NCBI GenBank assembly: GCA_965198565.1
Contig: OZ240665.1
Coordinates: forward strand, 3,720,001 to 3,784,000
Direction: 5' to 3'
DNA: 64,000 bases
From: LMUY01 sp965198565
Lineage (GTDB): Bacteria > Pseudomonadota > Alphaproteobacteria > Acetobacterales > Acetobacteraceae
Made by a program: the position numbers and the translations under genes. The notes below the pieces were generated by a model. That model did not search any database. It saw only the letters and a list, made by a program, of their open reading frames with translations, and was not told the origin of the DNA. Below are positions 59,287 to 64,000 of this stretch, one piece after another (the stretch's first letter is position 1; the number at the start of each line of letters is the position of its first letter).

Positions 59287-59332
59287 TGTTTTGTTTGGCG
59301 GGCATCTTTACCGGTCAGGTGACCACACCTGA

Positions 59333-59501
59333 TATCAATCAGCACTGATGATGACTTGCATGACATCCGCTTCCACCGTCATCGCGAGCCGCCGCTTGGC
59401 GGCGTGGCGATCCAGGCGCGCCGCACCGCGCGTGCCCGCTGGATTGCCGCGTCGCTGGCGCTCCTCGCAATGACGAAAGTCAGGATCAATGCGGGCTGGT
59501 A
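59333..59501. mobile_element. 169-bp miniature inverted-repeat element (copy 2)
   Basis: Right end CTGGTA as in copy 1; left end TATCAA (degenerate TACCAG). TGA direct repeats flank it (59330-59332 and 59502-59504). It interrupts the composite repeat whose intact form is at 19232-19278. The gap 59246-59548 holds only the terminator, this element and the repeat halves. Confidence 0.85.
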
Positions 59502-59548
59502 TGATCCGGTGATGCTCTAACTTTCCCGCTTGTCCGGCGGGCTAATGG

Positions 59549-60178
59549 TCAGACTAGGTCGAGCAACGGGTGCAGCGTATTGGCCGTGTGCAACGGCTGC
59601 GGGCTGCTGACAACTTCCGGCATCCCGATACGGTTATGCCAGAAAACTGGCATTCCGACAGCCGACGCGCCGGGCACGTCAGCGGGAGACCCGGCAACGA
59701 ACAATGTCCGTTCAGGCGTGGTCCCCAAGTGCTGGAGTAAGACTTGATAGGGCTCGGGTCGAGGCTTGTAGAAACCCGCTTGTTCCGAGGTGACGATCGC
59801 GGCGAGCTCCACGCCCACGCACCTGGCCGCCCGTGCGCCCAAGGCCGCCGAGCAGTTGGTGGCAACGCCAAGCCGCACGCCACGCTCAGCCAGTGCAGTC
59901 AGAACAGGACGCGTCTCAGGCCAAGGCTGAAGCTCGTCCCAACGATCGGCCAATGCTTCTGCCTTTGCTCCATCCAGCCCGGTGTTGCTGGCGGCCTGTT
60001 GAACCAACCCTTCATAAGGCTGATAGGCGCCGCAACCGTAGGTCAGCCGCAAATACTCTCGCCGCCATCGCATGCCAATGTCGGGCGAGCCGGCGATGGC
60101 GTTCCACAATGTCCAGGAATCCAGCAGCGCGGTGAGCAGGTCGAACGCGATTGCATCGAACGGCCGGGACTCACTCAT
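59549..60178 (-). CDS. HAD-superfamily hydrolase (haloacid dehalogenase-like)
   Basis: A 209-residue HAD protein. Motif I is FDLLTALLDS with the nucleophile Asp, motif II is GVATNCSAALG, motif III Lys lies in EQAGFYKPRPEPYQ, and motif IV is FVAGSPADVPGASAVGMPVFW. The absence of a second Asp in motif I favours 2-haloacid dehalogenase-type members over phosphatases. The substrate is unknown. It overlaps the upstream cupin gene by 4 nt. Confidence 0.87.
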   Translation of the reverse strand: MSESRPFDAIAFDLLTALLDSWTLWNAIAGSPDIGMRWRREYLRLTYGCGAYQPYEGLVQQAASNTGLDGAKAEALADRWDELQPWPETRPVLTALAERGVRLGVATNCSAALGARAARCVGVELAAIVTSEQAGFYKPRPEPYQVLLQHLGTTPERTLFVAGSPADVPGASAVGMPVFWHNRIGMPEVVSSPQPLHTANTLHPLLDLV

Positions 60179-60507
60179 GCAGCACGTTCGCCGGGCTCAT
60201 GCAGGTCAGAGGGCTGCTTGATCTCGATTTCCACGAACGCGATCGGGTGCGGCGAGCCGTTCATCACGTCGTGCTTGATGCCGGCCGGGCGCTGATAGGA
60301 TTGTCCATGCGCGAGCGGCACGTCGGTCACGGTGGTGCCGTCATGCACGCGCAACGTGCCCGCCATCAGCATGACGACGAAATAGGGCCAGCCATGCTCG
60401 TGCCAGCCGGTGACGGCGCCGGGTTCGAAGTCCCAGCGGGTGATGCGCACGGTGGGGTCGTCCTGCTGGACGGTGGGGACGGCGGGAATGGTGCAAGTGA
60501 ATGCCAT
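60175..60507 (-). CDS. cupin-domain protein
   Basis: A 110-residue small cupin. GAVTGWHEHGWPYFVVMLMAGTLRVHDG gives the first metal-binding motif with His-x-His, and HGQSYQRPAGIKHDVMNGSP the second. These proteins may bind a metal and act as isomerases or dioxygenases; the substrate is unknown. Cotranscribed with the HAD gene (ATGA overlap). Confidence 0.9.
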   Translation of the reverse strand: MAFTCTIPAVPTVQQDDPTVRITRWDFEPGAVTGWHEHGWPYFVVMLMAGTLRVHDGTTVTDVPLAHGQSYQRPAGIKHDVMNGSPHPIAFVEIEIKQPSDLHEPGERAA

Positions 60508-60549
60508 TCAGGGGGTGCCTAATTCTCTGCTCGGTTGCTGTTGTCTTCT

Positions 60550-60666
60550 CCCTCTCCCGTTCTTCACGGGAGAGGGTCGGGGTGAGGGCCTTTCTTGGCC
60601 GTTCCGATCCCCGGTGCGGGCAGTCGCACCCTCACCCCGGCCCTCTCCCGCCCGCGGGAGAGGGAG
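60550..60666. repeat. paired hairpin repeats between cupin and phoB
   Basis: CCCTCTCCCGT/ACGGGAGAGGG then GGGGTGAGGG, a 50-nt spacer, CCTCACCCC and CCCTCTCCCGCC/GCGGGAGAGGG. No gene in 60508-60681. Confidence 0.8.
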
Positions 60667-60681
60667 AAGATAGGCGCGAGC

Positions 60682-61398
60682 TCAGATATTCTCCGTATCC
60701 AGCGCGTAGCCCGCGGCTCGCACCGTGCGCACCAGGTCGATCTCGCCGGAGCCGTTGACCGACTTGCGCAGCCGGCGGATGTGCACGTCCACCGTCCGCG
60801 GCTCGACATGGATGTCGGGGCCCCACACCGCGTCCAGCAGCTCCTCGCGCGAGAACACCCGGCGCGGATGCTGCATGAAGAACTCCAGCAAGCGGAATTC
60901 GGTCGGGCCTAAGTGGATCGCGCGCCCGTTGCGCTGCACGCGGTGCGCGGAGAGGTCCATCACGATGTCATGGAAGTCCAGCCGCCCCTTCGCCGGCATC
61001 GCTCCGGCCCGGCGCAACAGCGCACGCATCCGCGCCAGCAACGCCTCCATGTTGAACGGCTTGGTGATGTAGTCGTCCGCACCCGTGTTCAGCCCGCGCA
61101 CCGCGTCGCCATCCTCGGTGCGCGCGGTGACCATGATCACCGGCAAGTCCCGCGTGTTGGGGCGGCGGCGGATTTGCCGGCACACCTCGATGCCGCTCAT
61201 CACCGGCAGCATCCAGTCGAGCAGAACCATGTCGGGCGGCGTCTCGGCGATGCGGGTGAGCGCCTCCTGCCCGTCCACCGCCTCGTCGACGCGAAAGCCC
61301 TGCTTCTCCAGGTTGTAGCGCAGCATCGTGGCCAGCGCCGCCTCGTCTTCCACCACCAGCACCAGGGGCTTGGCTTGGCTCGACATCATTTCTGCCAT
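60682..61398 (-). CDS. phoB: phosphate regulon response regulator PhoB
   Basis: A 238-residue two-component regulator. Receiver: VLVVEDEAAL, phosphorylation Asp61 (MVLLDWMLP), Thr91 and Lys113 (YITKPF). The C-terminal winged-helix DNA-binding domain contains HLGPTEFRLLEFFMQHPRRVFSREELLDAVWG and RTVDVHIRRLRK. It lies downstream of pstB and phoU; PhoR is not in the window. The ATG at 61398 has GGAAG upstream; 61413 is an alternative. Confidence 0.95.
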   Translation of the reverse strand: MAEMMSSQAKPLVLVVEDEAALATMLRYNLEKQGFRVDEAVDGQEALTRIAETPPDMVLLDWMLPVMSGIEVCRQIRRRPNTRDLPVIMVTARTEDGDAVRGLNTGADDYITKPFNMEALLARMRALLRRAGAMPAKGRLDFHDIVMDLSAHRVQRNGRAIHLGPTEFRLLEFFMQHPRRVFSREELLDAVWGPDIHVEPRTVDVHIRRLRKSVNGSGEIDLVRTVRAAGYALDTENI

Positions 61399-61436
61399 GC
61401 TGGCTTCCCGCATGTGTTTTTCCTTCGCTCAAACAA

Positions 61437-62159
61437 TCAGTCGCGCGGGCGGACCACCGTGTAGGCGGAGGTGTCCCCCTTGGGCCGGCTCTCCGGCAGC
61501 ACGTCGCCGGTCACGGTGTAGTGCACCGTTTCGGCGATGTTGGTGGTGTGGTCGCCGATGCGCTCGAGGTTCTTGGCGATGAACAGCAAGTGCGTGCAGG
61601 GCGTGATGTTGCGCGGATCCTCCATCATGTAGGTGATCAGCTCGCGGAAGATCGCGTTGTAGATGTCGTCGACCGCCTGGTCGGCGCGCCAGACCTGCAA
61701 CGCCTTGGCTTCGTCGTTGTCGCTGACCGCGTCCACGATCAGCTTCAGGTTCTCCTGCACCAGCCGCGTCATATGCGAGATCCCGGACAGGCTGAACGGC
61801 AGCGAGAACTGCTGCAGCACGATGGAGCGCTTGGCGACGTTGGCGGCGTAGTCGCCGATGCGCTCGAATGCCGCGGTGATCTTGAGCGCGGAGACGATCT
61901 GGCGCAGGTCCTGCGCCATCGGCTGACGCAACGCCAGCATGCTGATCACCTGCGCCTCCACCTCCCGCTCGAGCGCATCGACCGCCGGGTCCTGCTCGAC
62001 GGCCTGGATGGCGGCGGCGCTGTCCTGGTGCACCACGGCGGCCGCGGCGGCGGCCACCTGCGCCTCCACCATGCCGCCCATCTGGGTGATGCGGTCTCGT
62101 AGCACGGCAATCTGCTGCGCGTAGGAGCGGACGATGTGTTCGGCCGGCGCGTCCACCAT
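61437..62159 (-). CDS. phoU: phosphate transport regulator PhoU
   Basis: A 240-residue all-helical protein that signals between the Pst transporter and the PhoR kinase. Two PhoU repeats with conserved E-R-I-G-D(Y/H) motifs: KITAAFERIGDYAANVAKRS and FIAKNLERIGDHTTNIAETVHY. A GAGGAG site 8 nt upstream supports the ATG at 62159 rather than an upstream GTG at 62168. It follows pstB by 12 nt. Confidence 0.96.
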   Translation of the reverse strand: MVDAPAEHIVRSYAQQIAVLRDRITQMGGMVEAQVAAAAAAVVHQDSAAAIQAVEQDPAVDALEREVEAQVISMLALRQPMAQDLRQIVSALKITAAFERIGDYAANVAKRSIVLQQFSLPFSLSGISHMTRLVQENLKLIVDAVSDNDEAKALQVWRADQAVDDIYNAIFRELITYMMEDPRNITPCTHLLFIAKNLERIGDHTTNIAETVHYTVTGDVLPESRPKGDTSAYTVVRPRD

Positions 62160-62171
62160 GTTTGCCACTCC

Positions 62172-62999
62172 TCAGCCAAATCGGCCGGTGATGTACTCTT
62201 GTGTGCGCTTTTGCTTGGGCGCGGTAAACATCTGCGCCGCCGGGGCCACTTCCACCAGCTCGCCAAGGTAGAAGAACGCGACCTGGTCGGCGCAGCGGGC
62301 AGCCTGCTGCATATTGTGGGTCACGATGGCGATGGTGAAGTCCCGCTTCAGCTCGTCGATCAGCTCCTCGACCCGCAACGTGCTGATCGGGTCGAGCGCG
62401 CTGGTCGGCTCGTCGAGCAGGATGACCTCGGGGCGCGTCGCGATGGTGCGCGCGATGCACAGCCGCTGCTGCTGGCCGCCGGAGAGCCCGGCGGCGGACG
62501 TCTTGAGCCGATCCTTCACTTCGGGCCACAACGCCGCGCGGGTGAGCGACCACTCCACCCGCTCGTCCATCTCGGCCCGGCTCAGCCGCTCGTGCAGCTT
62601 CACGCCGAAGGCGATGTTGTCGTAGATCGACATCGGGAACGGTGTCGGCTTCTGGAACACCATGCCGATGCGGCTGCGCAGCATGTTCAGGTCCACCGAG
62701 GCGTCGATGATGTTGGCGCCGTCCATCATCACGCGTCCTTCGGCGCGCTGCCCCGGATACAGGTCATACATGCGGTTCAGCACCCGCAGCAGGGTGGACT
62801 TGCCGCAGCCGGAGGGGCCGATCATGCCCGTCACCTGCTTTTCCGGCAGGTTGAGCGAGATGGCTTTCAGCGCCTTGTTGCTGCCGTAGAAGAAGTCGAG
62901 CGCCTCGATCGAAATACGCGAGCCATTGAGCGGACCGGCGGGTTGCTTCTGCCCGAAGCCGGTCTGCGATTGGGCCGTGGTGTCCTCAGTCATACTCAT
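62172..62999 (-). CDS. pstB: phosphate ABC transporter ATPase PstB
   Basis: A 275-residue ATPase of the high-affinity phosphate importer. Walker A GPSGCGKST, Q-loop FQKPTPFPMSIYDNIAFG (PstB-specific), signature LSGGQQQRLCIAR, Walker B VILLDEPTSALDP, and THNMQQAARCAD are present. The ATG at 62999 has AAAGGG. It needs PstA, PstC and PstS, which are not intact upstream here. Confidence 0.96.
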   Translation of the reverse strand: MSMTEDTTAQSQTGFGQKQPAGPLNGSRISIEALDFFYGSNKALKAISLNLPEKQVTGMIGPSGCGKSTLLRVLNRMYDLYPGQRAEGRVMMDGANIIDASVDLNMLRSRIGMVFQKPTPFPMSIYDNIAFGVKLHERLSRAEMDERVEWSLTRAALWPEVKDRLKTSAAGLSGGQQQRLCIARTIATRPEVILLDEPTSALDPISTLRVEELIDELKRDFTIAIVTHNMQQAARCADQVAFFYLGELVEVAPAAQMFTAPKQKRTQEYITGRFG

Positions 63000-63027
63000 A
63001 GCGTCCCTTTCCACCCGGCAAAGCGGG

Positions 63028-63254
63028 TCAACGGCGGCGTATTACGAGCCGGGCCACGATGTTCAACGCGAGCACGCCCACGGTGATCAACAAGGCCACG
63101 ACCCAGGAAAGTTGCACCAGGTCATCACAGGCCGACCCGGCCGGGAAGCAGACCCTGGTGATCGCCTGCCCTGTCGGCGCGCCCAACGCCACCGCCGCCT
63201 CGCGCAGGAGACATGGGGCTGGGTGCGCCGCCGAAGCAGCGGACTCCGCAATGT
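63028..63254 (-). pseudogene. pstA remnant with internal deletion
   Basis: In one frame the minus strand reads LREAAVALGAPTGQAITRV, like the conserved PstA segment, and then almost directly LVQLSWVVALLITVGVLALNIVARLVIRRR and stop, like the PstA C-terminal helix. About 100 residues expected between these are missing, and an in-frame TAG lies just upstream at about 63255. It sits exactly where pstA belongs, directly before pstB. Confidence 0.7.
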
Positions 63255-63400
63255 TCTAGCGCAAACTATGCAAAAGCGGCGTCGCAATTGTGACAAAACG
63301 ATGAAGCTGGCGTGACAGCGCATCGCGGTGGTGAAGCGTTAACCTTTGCAGCATACAACCGCCTTGCGCCGTGAGTGAGGCGATGGAATGGAGGCAGGGC

Positions 63401-63952
63401 ATGACTGCGACGCTGCACGAGATCGTCCCTCTCACCAGCCGGATCGCCTACCAGAACCGCTGGATGCGCCTGCGCGAGGACACGATCCGCCGGGCAGACG
63501 GGTCCGAGGGGCTGTATGGCGTGGTGGAACGGCCGGATTTCGTGGTGGTCGCGGCGCTGGAGGGTGGCTGCCTCACCTTGGTCGAGCAATACCGCTATCC
63601 GGTGCGCCGCCGGCTGTGGGAACTGCCGATGGGCACCTTGGAAGACCAGCCGGACACGCCGCCCAGCGAGGTCGCCGCGGTGGAGCTGCGCGAGGAGACG
63701 GGTTTGACCGCGTCGCGGATCGAGCGCGTGGGCGCCTTTCTGCAGGGGCCGGGCTATTGCAACCAATTGGGCCACGTGTTCCTCGCCACGGGGCTGCAGC
63801 AAGGCCCGGCGGACCGCGAGGCCAGCGAGCTGGGCATGGTCGCCAAGCCGGTGCCAGTGGCGGAGGTCGAGGCGATGATCCGGGACGGCCGGCTGATGGA
63901 CGCGATGACCATTGCCGCCTTCGGCCTGCTGCGCATTCACGGGGCGGTGTAG
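63401..63952 (+). CDS. NUDIX hydrolase (ADP-ribose pyrophosphatase-like)
   Basis: A 183-residue protein of the ADP-ribose/GDP-sugar pyrophosphatase branch. Regions: VVVAALEGGCLTLVEQYRYPVRRRLWELPMGTLED, the Nudix box with AAVELREETGLTASRIERVGAFL, and the family-typical GYCNQLGHVFLA. The box is longer than usual and the Arg of REUxEE is Val (VELREETG), while the key Glu residues are kept. The ATG at 63401 has GGAGG at the right spacing; GTG at 63371 is possible. Confidence 0.87.
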   Translation: MTATLHEIVPLTSRIAYQNRWMRLREDTIRRADGSEGLYGVVERPDFVVVAALEGGCLTLVEQYRYPVRRRLWELPMGTLEDQPDTPPSEVAAVELREETGLTASRIERVGAFLQGPGYCNQLGHVFLATGLQQGPADREASELGMVAKPVPVAEVEAMIRDGRLMDAMTIAAFGLLRIHGAV

Positions 63953-64000
63953 GTCAGGCTCGCGCACGTTCATTTCATTACCGCAACCACGATGCCCGAG

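Noticed and set aside
63087..63323. 78-codon minus-strand frame near the pst locus
   Set aside because: A different frame from the PstA-like fragment; no domain or ribosome site.

Overview
This 64-kb window is GC-rich (about 68-70% by eye), densely coded chromosomal DNA from an alphaproteobacterium, most likely Rhodospirillales/Acetobacteraceae. The evidence is a circularly permuted two-piece tmRNA gene, CcrM with GANTC sites, the DnaA regulator HdaA, SspB-alpha, a fused AroK-AroB enzyme, DUF1244, and flavin-dependent ThyX. There are no rRNA genes, CRISPR arrays, prophage or conjugative modules. The accessory content is repeats, miniature elements, a toxin-antitoxin pair and a decayed toxin-immunity cassette.

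Layout. 1-5.8 kb: peptidoglycan recycling (a BadF-type kinase fused to MurQ, then AnmK), an exported protein, a membrane protein and ThyX. 5.87-6.14 kb: tmRNA, followed by a lower-GC stretch with an exported orphan. 7.1-10.3 kb: ankyrin and ABM proteins, SspB, class I fumarase. 10.4-12.8 kb: a carrier-protein/AMP-ligase/ketoreductase trio. 13-15.4 kb: a large modular glycosidase-like protein with two CBM60-like modules. 15.4-18.5 kb: MFS transporter, DUF1244, pyruvate kinase. 18.5-19.8 kb: a low-GC insert with repeats and YoeB/YefM. 19.9-23.5 kb: rho, a DUF433 gene carrying an internal duplication, hemJ, dipeptidase, tRNA-Arg. 23.5-27.1 kb: methylcitrate cycle operon prpDCB. 27.5-33 kb: cysK plus a probable uronate/aldarate pathway (RraA-like, uronate dehydrogenase-like, DHDPS-like, MFS importer), interrupted by a REP-associated transposase. 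33-37 kb: LysE exporter, phosphatase, HdaA, AI-2E permease. 37.2-43.5 kb: purMN, cytochrome oxidase subunit IV, aroKB, xerD, tatA, ribF. 43.5-50.5 kb: a hydratase/SDR pair, tRNA-Gln overlapping ispE, a TPR lipoprotein, ETF-quinone oxidoreductase, uracil-DNA glycosylase. 50.6-55.9 kb: lytic transglycosylase, moaB, ClC channel, radical SAM protein, DUF29. 56-57.4 kb: toxin/immunity cassette destroyed by a miniature element and point mutations. 57.5-59.2 kb: rnhB-ccrM. 59.5-64 kb: HAD and cupin genes, then phoB, phoU, pstB and a pstA remnant, then a NUDIX hydrolase.

Several genes connect functionally. tmRNA makes a tag of the kind that SspB delivers to ClpXP. CcrM, HdaA and the GANTC cluster belong to replication and cell-cycle control. 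The MurQ fusion, AnmK and the lytic transglycosylase serve cell-wall turnover. prpDCB, fumarase, pyruvate kinase and ETF-QO are central carbon and electron metabolism.

The most notable observations are: (a) a toxin gene split by a 170-bp miniature element with a 3-bp TNA target duplication, with a second copy of the element 2.7 kb away; (b) a truncated pst operon in which only pstB is intact; (c) ispE ending inside a tRNA-Gln gene on the same strand; (d) a REPtron at 30.9-31.65 kb; and (e) a terminator-like hairpin family used repeatedly at gene ends and read into the C-termini of two proteins. All calls come from reading the sequence; no database search was run.
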